In this document: in pieces, positions 9,004-17,811 of the stretch | Position numbering within the stretch: position 1 is the first letter of the stretch | Layout of the letters: the number at the start of each line of letters is the position of its first letter | NCBI RefSeq assembly: GCF_046530675.1 | Contig: NZ_CP172558.1 | Span: 868,001 to 932,000, forward strand | DNA: 64,000 bases | Reading direction: 5' to 3' | Source of the DNA: Chitinibacter sp046530675 | GTDB taxonomy: Bacteria > Pseudomonadota > Gammaproteobacteria > Burkholderiales > Chitinibacteraceae | Position numbers and translations under genes: made by a program | The notes under the pieces: model-generated | Seen by the model: the letters and a program-made list of their open reading frames with translations, nothing else | What the model was told of the DNA's origin: nothing | The model's database searches: none

Positions 9004-9834
9004 ATGCCTGAATTACCCGAAGTTGAAACCACGCGCCGCGGTATTGCCGATCACTTACTGCAATCGAGCATTAAGGAAATCATAGTTCGCAACCCTGCGC
9101 TACGCTGGCCTGTTCCGGCTGATTTGTCGCAACAAGCGGCCAACCAGCGAATTTTATCGGTACGACGACGTGCCAAATACATCCTGCTCGAACTGGGCAC
9201 GGAGACGAAGGCTACGGGCACTATCCTCATTCATCTGGGCATGTCAGGCAGTCTGCGTATCCTGACCGAAGCTTTTCCAGCCGAAAAACACGATCATATC
9301 GATCTGGTATTACAGAACGGCATTCGGCTACGTTATCGCGACCCGCGCCGTTTCGGAGCATGGCTGTGGATTGCAGGCAATCCGCTGACGCACCCATTGC
9401 TCGCGCATCAGGGACCAGAACCACTCAGCGCCGACTTCAATGCAACTTATTTAGCGGACAAACTAGTGAACAAACGCACAGCGATCAAGCAACTGATCAT
9501 GGACAATCAGTTGGTCGTCGGTGTGGGCAATATTTATGCTTCCGAATCATTGTTTCGGGCACGGATCAACCCGACCAGAACCGGAATGAGCCTGACACCA
9601 ACCGACATCGCAGTGCTTTGCGAGCAGATCAAGGCCACACTGCTTGAGGCGATTGCAGCCGGTGGCAGCACCTTGCGTGATTACGTGGATAGTGACGGTA
9701 AAGCGGGCTACTTTATGATTAATAGCTACGTCTATGGTCGCGCAGGCCAGCCGTGTCGTATTTGCGGTACACCGATTAATCAATTGCGCCAAGGGCAGCG
9801 AGCCACTTTTTACTGCCCTCAATGCCAGAATTAG
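9004..9834 (+). CDS. mutM: Formamidopyrimidine-DNA glycosylase
   Basis: 276 residues. The mature N-terminus PELPEVETTRRGI supplies the catalytic proline and glutamate. The DNA-binding helix-two-turn-helix region with NQLVVGVGNIYASE is present, and the C-terminal zinc finger has all four cysteines (CRIC...CPQC). It removes oxidised purines such as 8-oxoguanine, with associated AP-lyase activity. It stands alone between the divergent TPR gene and the dynamin-like gene. Confidence 0.97.
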   Translation: MPELPEVETTRRGIADHLLQSSIKEIIVRNPALRWPVPADLSQQAANQRILSVRRRAKYILLELGTETKATGTILIHLGMSGSLRILTEAFPAEKHDHIDLVLQNGIRLRYRDPRRFGAWLWIAGNPLTHPLLAHQGPEPLSADFNATYLADKLVNKRTAIKQLIMDNQLVVGVGNIYASESLFRARINPTRTGMSLTPTDIAVLCEQIKATLLEAIAAGGSTLRDYVDSDGKAGYFMINSYVYGRAGQPCRICGTPINQLRQGQRATFYCPQCQN

Positions 9835-9908
9835 TCTTTGCAAACGATATACCCAGTTATACTTTACTCGAAACCACGCAGATCGATCATGCCGCGTAAG
9901 GGGAAAAA

Positions 9909-11906
9909 ATGAGTACCGAATACCTGCATCAGGATGAAATCGCCGCCAACGACCACCTGGTTGCCAATTTTCAGGCTTACAGCGAATGGCGCGGTCATCT
10001 GACCCAATCCATCGCACAACTGGCACGCTGGCTCACCGATCAGGATCTGAACGACACGCAAACCACTTTGCGTATTCAGGCAATGATTGATCGGCTGAAA
10101 GAAGACAAGCTCAATATCGCCTTTGTCGCCGAATTTTCGCGCGGCAAGTCCGAGCTGATCAACGCCATTTTTTTCGCGCACTATGGCAAGCGCATTCTGC
10201 CATCGAGCGCAGGTCGCACCACGATGTGTCCGACCGAATTACTGCACGATGACAGCAGAGCACCTTGTCTGCGCCTGTTGCCGATTGAAACGCGTGCCGA
10301 CAATGTCACGACGCTCGAATATCGTCGTTACCATGACGAATGGAAAACCATTCCTCTCAATATCGACGATGCCGATTCGATGCAGGAAGCCTTCAAGGAA
10401 ATCGGCCGCACTCAGCGAGTCAACGTTGAAATCGCCAAAAAATTTGGCTTGTTTGACGAAAACGACCCCGATCAGGTCGTCGCACTCGATGCCAATGGCG
10501 AAGTTGAAATCCCGTGCTGGCGGCATGCGATCATCAATTTCCCGCACCCTTTGCTCGAACAAGGGCTGGTCATTCTCGATACGCCGGGCTTGAACGCCAT
10601 CGGTACCGAGCCTGAACTGACGCTCAATCTGCTGCCTAATGCGCATGCGATTCTGTTCATTCTGGCCGCCGACACCGGCGTGACCAAATCGGACATCGAA
10701 GTTTGGCGCAATCATATTGTTCGCAACCAGAGTGGCAAACGCGGCCGCCTGGTCGTTCTGAACAAAATCGACGGGCTTTGGGATGATTTGAAATCAGCAG
10801 CCGAAATCGAGGCCGAAATCGTCAAGCAAGTCAAAACCACCGCTGATTTGCTGGCGATGCAGCCAGCGCAAATTTACCCGGTTTCGGCACAAAAAGCGCT
10901 GCTGGCCAAAGTACAGAACGACGATACCCTGCTGGGCAAATCACGCCTGACTGCACTTGAAAAAGCGCTGTCGGATGATTTGCTGCCCGGCAAACAGGAC
11001 ATCGTTCGCGACGCGACGCAAAGTGAAGTAGAAGACGTCGTTACTGCGATACGTGGCATTTTGCAAGCACGTCAGGACGGCGTGAAAGAGCAACTGAACG
11101 AATTGACTGGTCTGCGCGGCAAAAATCAGGATGTCATTATCCAGATGATGGACAAAGTTCAGGCCGACAAAAAACACTTTGAGCAAGGTCTGGTTCGCTT
11201 TCAGGCGCTGCGCTCGGTCTTTACCCAGCAAACCAACAAACTGTTTTCCTTGCTCGGCAAAGACGCACTCAAAGCCGAAATTGACCGTATCCGCGACCAG
11301 ATGGAGCGCACGCTGTTTTCGTTTGGTGACGGGGGTTTGTCTTCGACGATGGATAAATTTTTCATCGACATCAACGGCTCGATTTCCAAATCTGCCGAAC
11401 AGGTCGCCGAAATTCAGGCGATGATGGCCGCAATGTACAAAAAATTCAGCGAAGAACACGGTCTGGGCTCGGCAACGCCGCCACCGTTTTCAACACTGAA
11501 ATATCACAAGGAACTGGCGCGGCTGGAAAAATCATTCCGCGAACATTTCAACACCGTCGGCAATCTGCTGACGACCACGCGTGGCCGTTTAACGCATAAG
11601 TTCTTCGAAACCGTCGCCAGTCGCGTTGTTTACGTCTTCGAAGTTGCCAACCGCGACGTTGAAAACTGGCTCAAAGCCGTGATGGCGCCGATGGAAACAC
11701 AGGTTCGCGAGCATCAACTGCAACTGCGCCGCCGCCTTGAATCGATCAAACGCATTCACAAAGCCACCGATACACTGGAAGATCGTATCCAGGAACTCGA
11801 AGAAATCAACCTCCAGCTGACCGCACAAATCAGCGAATTGAACGGCCAGCTGCGCGGCGTTTATGCGGCGCTGCACGCCGAAATGCAGCAAAGAATGGTG
11901 GCATAA
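9909..11906 (+). CDS. Dynamin-like GTPase with coiled-coil C-terminus
   Basis: 665 residues. The G domain begins at about residue 70 with a P-loop variant VAEFSRGKSELINAIF; the G3 motif is ILDTPGLNAIG and the G4 motif VVLNKIDGLWDD. Most of the rest (about residues 370-665) is predicted helical and coiled coil, with KDKK/KADKKHFEQGL-like heptads and a final segment around DRIQELEEINLQLTAQISEL. Bacterial dynamin-like proteins remodel or guard membranes; some are stress or phage responsive. The ATG at 9909 has AGGGG upstream. There is no partner dynamin gene next to it. The exact role is unknown. Confidence 0.8.
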   Translation: MSTEYLHQDEIAANDHLVANFQAYSEWRGHLTQSIAQLARWLTDQDLNDTQTTLRIQAMIDRLKEDKLNIAFVAEFSRGKSELINAIFFAHYGKRILPSSAGRTTMCPTELLHDDSRAPCLRLLPIETRADNVTTLEYRRYHDEWKTIPLNIDDADSMQEAFKEIGRTQRVNVEIAKKFGLFDENDPDQVVALDANGEVEIPCWRHAIINFPHPLLEQGLVILDTPGLNAIGTEPELTLNLLPNAHAILFILAADTGVTKSDIEVWRNHIVRNQSGKRGRLVVLNKIDGLWDDLKSAAEIEAEIVKQVKTTADLLAMQPAQIYPVSAQKALLAKVQNDDTLLGKSRLTALEKALSDDLLPGKQDIVRDATQSEVEDVVTAIRGILQARQDGVKEQLNELTGLRGKNQDVIIQMMDKVQADKKHFEQGLVRFQALRSVFTQQTNKLFSLLGKDALKAEIDRIRDQMERTLFSFGDGGLSSTMDKFFIDINGSISKSAEQVAEIQAMMAAMYKKFSEEHGLGSATPPPFSTLKYHKELARLEKSFREHFNTVGNLLTTTRGRLTHKFFETVASRVVYVFEVANRDVENWLKAVMAPMETQVREHQLQLRRRLESIKRIHKATDTLEDRIQELEEINLQLTAQISELNGQLRGVYAALHAEMQQRMVA

Positions 11907-11908
11907 AA

Positions 11909-11936
11909 GGCTTGCCGGCAGCCGCTGTCGGCAAGC
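11909..11936 (+). other. Hairpin after the dynamin-like gene
   Basis: GCTTGCCG and CGGCAAGC form an 8-bp stem starting 3 bases after the stop codon. There is no T-run after it, so it is more likely a 3' stabilising hairpin or a Rho-assisted end than a classical terminator. Confidence 0.45.
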
Positions 11937-12083
11937 AGTTCACCACACTCTGAGCCTCGATGGCCGCTGGGTCATCGAGCCCAAATACCCTGACTGCAAA
12001 CCGGCAACTCATCACTGATTCAGCTGCAATATGCCGACTGCTGTAAACTTCGCCGCTATTTATCATTTTCCAGACGTTTCTGT

Positions 12084-13097
12084 ATGAAACTGCGTGAGCT
12101 AGCCCTACTTCTTGATTTATCCCCTACGACAGTCAGTCGTGCCTTAAACGGTTTTTCCGACGTTAGCGAAAAAACCCGGCAACGGGTACAAAGCGCTGCG
12201 GCACGTCACGGTTATCAGCCCAACAGCACGGCCAGAAAATTAGCCCTGGGTCGCACCGATAGCGTCGGAATGATTTACCCCTTGCAGCCCAATGACTTGA
12301 ATGACCCGGTTTTTCACGCCATTCTGGGCGGAATGACGGATCGTTTCAATGATGCCGGTCTGGATTTGATGCTCATTTCCGCCCACAGCCACAATGAACT
12401 GGAAACCTATCGCCGCGTAGTCAGTGACCACCGGGTTGATGGCTTGATTGTGGCGCGTACCCGTATTTATGACGAAAGGCTGACTTATTTACAGAAGGCC
12501 AATTTTCCCTTTGTCGCGCACGGACGTTCCCAGCTGGCAAGCCCCTATCCCTGGTTTGATTATGATAATGAATCAGGTTCGCGGCAGGCTGTAGAACGAC
12601 TGGTGTCACTCGGACATCGCCGGATCGCGCTCATGTCTGCACCACTGGAAATGAATTTTGCCATGCAACGCAAAATGGGCTTTGTTGCCGCCATGCAATC
12701 GGCAGGGCTGACAGTAGAACCCGGGCTAATGATGGAAGGTGCCCTGAATCCGCAGGCTGGTGAAATGCTGATGCAGCAGCTCATACGCTCAAGTCAGCGC
12801 CCCAGCGCCATTGTGGTCGACAACAACCTGTCCGGAATCGGCGTACTCAAAGCATTACGCGACGCAGGCCTGCGCATAGGCACCGACCTCTCCGTCATCG
12901 TGTTTGGCGGGATTGCACCCGAGCTCGCTATGGGGCAAATTGTTACCTCCATACAACAACCTGAGCCACGCGAAGCCGGAATGACGATTGCTTCACTGCT
13001 ACTTGATCGTCTTGCCGACAAACCGGTAGAAAGCTTGCAAACTTTATGGCCGACCACTTTACAGGCGGGCACCAGCGATCAACCTTGCCTGGATTAA
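12084..13097 (+). CDS. LacI-family transcriptional regulator of the maltose locus
   Basis: 337 residues. The N-terminal LacI helix-turn-helix reads MKLRELALLLDLSPTTVSRA with the hinge helix NSTARKLALGRTDSVG, followed by a periplasmic-binding-protein-like effector domain (DGLIVARTRIYDERL, GHRRIALMSAP, AIVVDNNLSGIGVLKAL). By position it should repress or activate the maltoporin, glucosidase and ABC genes downstream on the same strand, responding to a maltose-type or glucose-derived signal. It resembles AglR/MalI-type regulators, but the effector cannot be fixed from sequence. A candidate operator is at 13510-13529. Confidence 0.88.
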   Translation: MKLRELALLLDLSPTTVSRALNGFSDVSEKTRQRVQSAAARHGYQPNSTARKLALGRTDSVGMIYPLQPNDLNDPVFHAILGGMTDRFNDAGLDLMLISAHSHNELETYRRVVSDHRVDGLIVARTRIYDERLTYLQKANFPFVAHGRSQLASPYPWFDYDNESGSRQAVERLVSLGHRRIALMSAPLEMNFAMQRKMGFVAAMQSAGLTVEPGLMMEGALNPQAGEMLMQQLIRSSQRPSAIVVDNNLSGIGVLKALRDAGLRIGTDLSVIVFGGIAPELAMGQIVTSIQQPEPREAGMTIASLLLDRLADKPVESLQTLWPTTLQAGTSDQPCLD

Positions 13098-13700
13098 TAA
13101 ATACCTATCCATGGTATTTAATTAAAGCCATTAAAAATCAAAGCCCACATAGACATACCCATAAAAATTCTCCGTGGGTAATGTTAGTACGGTCGCCTTC
13201 CCATCTCTTGTCTATCCAGCAAAAACCAGACAAACCTGTTCTTGCTTGAATCAATGGCTCCGATTGAGGTATTTGCCACTGCATCGGTGGCAACCCTCGG
13301 TCAGCACGACAAAGGTCAAGCCGTGAGAACCCAGTCTGCATCACGATTGCCAAGCCCAAAGCACGAATAGCGACTGCTTGCAGATGCACAAACGTCTGGC
13401 ATTTTTACCCCAGCCATCACGACCGCTACCTAGTTTCCCGCTTTGACGTCAATAGGGAAATCGACTCATTTCAAGATGTAGTGTGAAAATTTACAGTACC
13501 TCCGAAAGCAATCCAAACCGCTTTGGATTTTTAAATAAACATCTCATACAAATTTGTTTTTATTGAATAAATTTCAACAAATCCGGTTTGATTTTGCTTT
13601 TTGTATGAAGAAAAAAAAAGAAACATCAAACCACAGGCCATCCGACTGCAGACTCCGCAGCGATGGTAGGTAATTCACATCTTTTGAGGGATAGTCTTGT
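13098..13700. other. 600-bp intergenic regulatory region before the maltoporin gene
   Basis: No convincing gene. It is AT-rich towards the right end (13540-13620), where the maltoporin promoter is expected. It contains a near-palindrome with central CG at 13510-13529 and a short palindrome ACAAATTTGT at 13548-13557. A GAGGG at 13686-13690 precedes the maltoporin ATG. Confidence 0.5.
13510..13529. promoter_or_regulatory. Candidate LacI-family operator
   Basis: A 20-bp inverted repeat, AATCCAAACC paired with GCTTTGGATT, matching at nine of ten positions with a CG step at the centre, as in LacI/GalR-type operators. It lies between the regulator gene and the maltoporin gene, about 170 bp upstream of the latter. 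Binding by the neighbouring regulator is inference. Confidence 0.45.
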
Positions 13701-14993
13701 ATGTTGGTTTCTGGAAAAACACGTTTCACCCCGGCTAGACTCGCTCTGGCCGTATGCGGCTTTGGCCTGGCAATGAGTGCTGTAGCGGCCGATTTGCCAA
13801 TCGATATTCATGGCTATGGCCGTACCGGGATTGGCATGAATCCCGATGGCGGCGGATCGCAAGCCTGTTTCAAACTCGACGGCGCTGGCTCTAAATACCG
13901 TCTGGGCAATGAATGCGAAACTTATGCCGAATTGGCCATCGGTGGCACTGTCTTTGAGAAAAAAGAAACCAACACCAAATTCCGTATCGAATCACGTGCC
14001 GCAGTTGCGGCCAAACAGTTCCAGGACTGGGAAAGCGGTGACACCGCTGAATTTGCATTCCGTGAATTATTTGTCAGCGCCGAAGGCATTGGCCTAGGTA
14101 GTGCCAAAGTCTGGGCGGGTAAACGCTTTTATGATCGCCATGACGTACATATCAGCGACTTCTATTTCTGGGATAACTCAGGTCCTGGCGCAGGGATTGA
14201 AAATGTCGACGTAGGCTTTGGTAAATTTGCTTACGCATGGCGCCAAAATACCGTCAATACCTCAAGCACAGCCCCAGAAGATCTGGATCGCAAAATGGGC
14301 ATTTCCGGTCATGATTTCCGCCTGTCCGGAATCAAAACCAACGAAGGCGGCGAACTGACCGTGGGTCTGGATTTCCGTTTTGCCGACAAAACCGAAGCCG
14401 ATCTGGGTCTGGCGACCGATGGTTTTGGCTTCAACATCATGCACACCCAGGGCGGTGTAGCAGGTGGCTTTAATAAAATCGCATTCCAGTATGCCAAAGG
14501 CGATATTTCCAGCTTTGCCTATGCATATCCGAACGCGACAGCCAATGAAGACGATGAAGCTTACCGTGTCGTAGAACAATTCATGTGGCAGCCTGAAGGC
14601 AGCAAATTTGCCGGCATGGCAACGTTCGTCTGGCAAGAAACCGATAAAGCTGCAGCCGGGCAGGACGAAACCTGGTTCTCGATCGGCGTTCGTCCGACCT
14701 ATGCCTTTAGCGAGCATTTGGGAGCCGCATTCGAGCTGGGCTACGATCAGGTCAGCCCGGAAGTGGGCGACACCCGTGATCTGACCAAAGCCACACTGGC
14801 CTTGACGATCAAACCCGAAGCTCGCAATTTCTGGAGCCGTCCTGAGCTGCGCCTGTATGCAACTTATGCCGATTGGAACAAAGCGGCTCAGGATGCCGCA
14901 TCCGGGGTAAACAATCCGCTCTCGGCCAATGGCCAGTTTGGCAACAGCACCAATGGCTGGTCTATCGGCGCCCAAGCCGAAGCTTGGTGGTAA
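13701..14993 (+). CDS. lamB: Maltoporin (LamB family)
   Basis: 430 residues with a cleavable signal peptide ending near AMSAVAA, then ADLPIDIHGYGRTGIGMNPDGG, the typical start of mature LamB. A further LamB feature is KVWAGKRFYDRHDVHISDFYFWD, and the chain ends in an aromatic residue (AEAWW) as outer-membrane barrels do. It forms an 18-stranded trimeric channel for maltodextrins. It sits between the LacI-type regulator and the glucosidase/ABC genes and is followed by its own strong terminator, so porin levels can be set apart from the downstream operon. Confidence 0.93.
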   Translation: MLVSGKTRFTPARLALAVCGFGLAMSAVAADLPIDIHGYGRTGIGMNPDGGGSQACFKLDGAGSKYRLGNECETYAELAIGGTVFEKKETNTKFRIESRAAVAAKQFQDWESGDTAEFAFRELFVSAEGIGLGSAKVWAGKRFYDRHDVHISDFYFWDNSGPGAGIENVDVGFGKFAYAWRQNTVNTSSTAPEDLDRKMGISGHDFRLSGIKTNEGGELTVGLDFRFADKTEADLGLATDGFGFNIMHTQGGVAGGFNKIAFQYAKGDISSFAYAYPNATANEDDEAYRVVEQFMWQPEGSKFAGMATFVWQETDKAAAGQDETWFSIGVRPTYAFSEHLGAAFELGYDQVSPEVGDTRDLTKATLALTIKPEARNFWSRPELRLYATYADWNKAAQDAASGVNNPLSANGQFGNSTNGWSIGAQAEAWW

Positions 14994-15004
14994 TTTAGCA
15001 GTCA

Positions 15005-15046
15005 AACCGCAGGGTGCGTGAGCGCGCCACCCTGCGGTTCTTTTTT
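15005..15046 (+). terminator. Intrinsic terminator after maltoporin
   Basis: A 12-bp perfect stem (AACCGCAGGGTG with its complement), an 11-base loop, then CTTTTTT. It starts 12 bases after the maltoporin stop and lies before the glucosidase gene. Confidence 0.9.
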
Positions 15047-15065
15047 ATTCAAACAGGTTTAGCAA

Positions 15066-16685
15066 ATGATCCAGATTCAACAAGAATGGTGGCGTGGAGC
15101 CGTAATTTACCAGGTATATCCGCGCAGTTTTGCCGATAGCAACGGCGATGGTGTGGGTGATTTACCCGGTCTGCTGGGCAAGCTGCCATATATTGCATCG
15201 CTCGGCGTCGATGCGGTCTGGATCAGCCCTTTTTTCAAATCGCCAATGAAAGACTTTGGCTACGATGTCGCCGATCATCGCGAGGTCGATCCCTTATTTG
15301 GCAGTCTGGCCGATTTTGACGCGGTACTCCACCGTGCCCATGAGCTGGGGCTCAAAGTCATCATTGACCAGGTGCTGTCACACACTTCGGCATCGCACGC
15401 ATGGTTCAAGGAAAGCCGGGAAAATAAAAATAACCCCAAAGCGGATTGGTATATCTGGGCCGACGCCAAAGCAGACGGAACCGCGCCCAATAACTGGTTA
15501 TCCATTTTTGGCGGGCCGGCCTGGACTTGGGATACCCGCCGCTGCCAGTATTATCTGCACAACTTCCTGTCGAGCCAGCCGGATCTGAACTTTCATCATC
15601 CGGCAGTACAGGATGCCATTCTGGCCGAAATCCGCTTCTGGCTGGATCGCGGCGTTGATGGTTTCCGTTTTGACGCCTGCAATTTTCACTTCCATGACCA
15701 GCAGCTGCGTAGCAATCCTCCCGCCGATTCGCACGATGTCAAAACAGTGAGTCGTGATAATCCTTATGGATTTCAGTCGCATATTTACGATAAATCGCAA
15801 CCGGAAAATCTGCCATTTCTCAAGCGCATCCGGCGCTTGCTCAATGAATACGGCGCAATGAGTGTCGGCGAAGTAGGCGACGATGACAGCCTGAAAATCA
15901 TGGCGCAATACACCGAAGGTGGCAACAAACTGCATATGGCATACAGCTTTAATTTGCTGACCAGCGATTGCACTGCCGCCTATATCAGGCAGCAAATCGA
16001 GGATCTGGAAAGCCATATTGGTGACGGCTGGGGATGCTGGTCGATTGGCAATCACGATGTCATGCGCGTGTTAAGCCGCTGGGGCAAGAATACCGCTCAT
16101 CCACGATTCTCGCGCAGTATGCTCGCCATGCTACTGAGCCTGCGTGGTTCGGCCTGCCTGTGGCAAGGTGACGAGCTGGCACTGGCCGAAGCTGAAATTG
16201 CCTTCGAACAATTGCAAGATCCATATGGCATTGCCATGTGGCCCGAATTCAAAGGCCGGGATGGCTGCCGCACCCCGATGCCGTGGCAACATGACGCAAT
16301 CGGCGCCGGCTTTACCAGCGGAAAACCCTGGCTGCCTATCCCTGCCAGCCATCAGGAACGTGCAGTGAGTCTGCAGGATACGGACGCAGCTTCTACGCTG
16401 AATTTCAATCGTCAGTTTATTAGCTGGCGGAAATCGCAACCTATTTTGCAGTATGGCGATATCAAACTCCTCGATTGCCCCGAACCGGTATTGGCCTTCA
16501 CGCGGCACTACCTCGGTGAAACCTGGTTGTGCGCGTTTAACCTGTCCGAATCCGCTGCGGTTTTCGCGTTCCCGGACGGCGAACTAGAAGCACTGTCAGG
16601 GCATGGGCTGAGCGGCGCCAAAGCGGAAAACGGCCGGATTTCATTTGATCACTGGGGGGCGTTGATCGCCCGGATAAAAGGATAA
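15066..16685 (+). CDS. Alpha-glucosidase, GH13 (GH13_23-like)
   Basis: 539 residues without a signal peptide, so cytoplasmic. It starts with the family pattern WWRGAVIYQVYPRSFADSNG. The catalytic residues are visible: nucleophile D203 in GFRFDACNF, acid/base E269 in SVGEVGDDD, and the third acid D331 in SIGNHDVMR. Region I is IIDQVLSHTS. These motifs point to an exo-acting alpha-glucosidase releasing glucose from maltose and maltodextrins; oligo-1,6-glucosidase or trehalose-type activity is a less likely alternative. The stop is 3 bases before malK, so it is first in the operon glucosidase-malK-malE-malF-malG. Confidence 0.92.
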   Translation: MIQIQQEWWRGAVIYQVYPRSFADSNGDGVGDLPGLLGKLPYIASLGVDAVWISPFFKSPMKDFGYDVADHREVDPLFGSLADFDAVLHRAHELGLKVIIDQVLSHTSASHAWFKESRENKNNPKADWYIWADAKADGTAPNNWLSIFGGPAWTWDTRRCQYYLHNFLSSQPDLNFHHPAVQDAILAEIRFWLDRGVDGFRFDACNFHFHDQQLRSNPPADSHDVKTVSRDNPYGFQSHIYDKSQPENLPFLKRIRRLLNEYGAMSVGEVGDDDSLKIMAQYTEGGNKLHMAYSFNLLTSDCTAAYIRQQIEDLESHIGDGWGCWSIGNHDVMRVLSRWGKNTAHPRFSRSMLAMLLSLRGSACLWQGDELALAEAEIAFEQLQDPYGIAMWPEFKGRDGCRTPMPWQHDAIGAGFTSGKPWLPIPASHQERAVSLQDTDAASTLNFNRQFISWRKSQPILQYGDIKLLDCPEPVLAFTRHYLGETWLCAFNLSESAAVFAFPDGELEALSGHGLSGAKAENGRISFDHWGALIARIKG

Positions 16686-16688
16686 ACC

Positions 16689-17792
16689 ATGGCAGCCGTA
16701 TCGTTACGCCAAATCAAAAAAGCTTTCTCCGGGTTTTACACGCTGCACGGGATTGATCTGGAAATTGCGGATGGAGAATTTGTCGTCTTTGTCGGGCCAT
16801 CAGGCTGCGGCAAATCAACCCTGTTGCGCACCATTGCCGGGCTGGAAGACATCACTGACGGTGAAATGCAAATTGACGGTATTCGGGTCAACGAATTACC
16901 GCCCGTCAAACGCGGTGTTTCAATGGTCTTTCAGAGCTACGCCCTGTATCCGCACATGAGTGTATTCGAGAACATGGCGTTCGGCCTAAAGCTGGCGGGG
17001 ATGAAAAAAGATGAATACACCCCGCTGGTCGACAAAGTAGCCAAAGTCCTGCAAATCGAGCATTTACTCGGACGGCAGCCCAAAGCACTTTCCGGTGGTC
17101 AGCGCCAGCGCGTCGCCATTGGCCGCGCTCTGGTTCAGAAACCCAAAGTCTTTCTGTTTGACGAACCGCTTTCCAATCTGGATGCCTCTTTGCGCGTTCA
17201 GATGCGGATCGAAATCGCCCGTCTGCATCGTGAATTGAAAAACACCATGATTTATGTAACGCACGATCAAACCGAAGCCATGACACTGGCCGACCGCATC
17301 GTCGTGCTGCGGGCAGGAAAAATCGAGCAGGTCGGAACACCCATCGAGCTGTATCACCAGCCCGACAACCTGTTTGTCGCCGGATTTATCGGTTCGCCAA
17401 AAATGAACACGCTGGCAGCCACCGTCAGCCGGATCGAAGACGGCGTGGTCACGGTCGCGTTGAAAGACGGCACGCCGATCTCGCTGACCATTGACGCCGG
17501 TGATGCACAAGTCGGCGACGAAGTGGTCGTCGGCGTCCGGCCCGAGCATCTCTTTCGCGCCGAGAATGGCGTCAACCAGATCAAGGGGCAAATCCTCGCC
17601 ACCGAACAACTGGGTGAAGCAACGATGCTTTATCTCGATGTAGCGGGAATGAGCGACACCTTTGTCGCCCGGATGCCGGCGCTGTTCAAGTCATCTGGCG
17701 AACAGCAAATTTTGCAGTTCAAAGCCGAACACGGCTATTTATTCAGGGCAGACGGAACAGCCTTCCGCCGCCTTTTTCCACTCGCCGAATAG
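16689..17792 (+). CDS. malK: Maltose/maltodextrin ABC transporter ATP-binding protein
   Basis: 367 residues. Walker A is GPSGCGKST (about residues 38-46), the signature LSGGQRQRVAIGRAL, Walker B VFLFDEPLSNLD, and the switch histidine is in YVTHDQTEA. The C-terminal TOBE/MalK regulatory domain (VGVRPEHLF) is complete, typical of the CUT1 family. It powers sugar import through MalFG. It lies between the glucosidase and the binding protein with very short gaps. Confidence 0.94.
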   Translation: MAAVSLRQIKKAFSGFYTLHGIDLEIADGEFVVFVGPSGCGKSTLLRTIAGLEDITDGEMQIDGIRVNELPPVKRGVSMVFQSYALYPHMSVFENMAFGLKLAGMKKDEYTPLVDKVAKVLQIEHLLGRQPKALSGGQRQRVAIGRALVQKPKVFLFDEPLSNLDASLRVQMRIEIARLHRELKNTMIYVTHDQTEAMTLADRIVVLRAGKIEQVGTPIELYHQPDNLFVAGFIGSPKMNTLAATVSRIEDGVVTVALKDGTPISLTIDAGDAQVGDEVVVGVRPEHLFRAENGVNQIKGQILATEQLGEATMLYLDVAGMSDTFVARMPALFKSSGEQQILQFKAEHGYLFRADGTAFRRLFPLAE

Positions 17793-17811
17793 GCATAATC
17801 AAGGAGTTGCC

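Noticed and set aside
13138..13389. Open frame on the minus strand before the maltoporin gene
   Set aside because: No start signal and no recognisable product; the region is better explained as regulatory.
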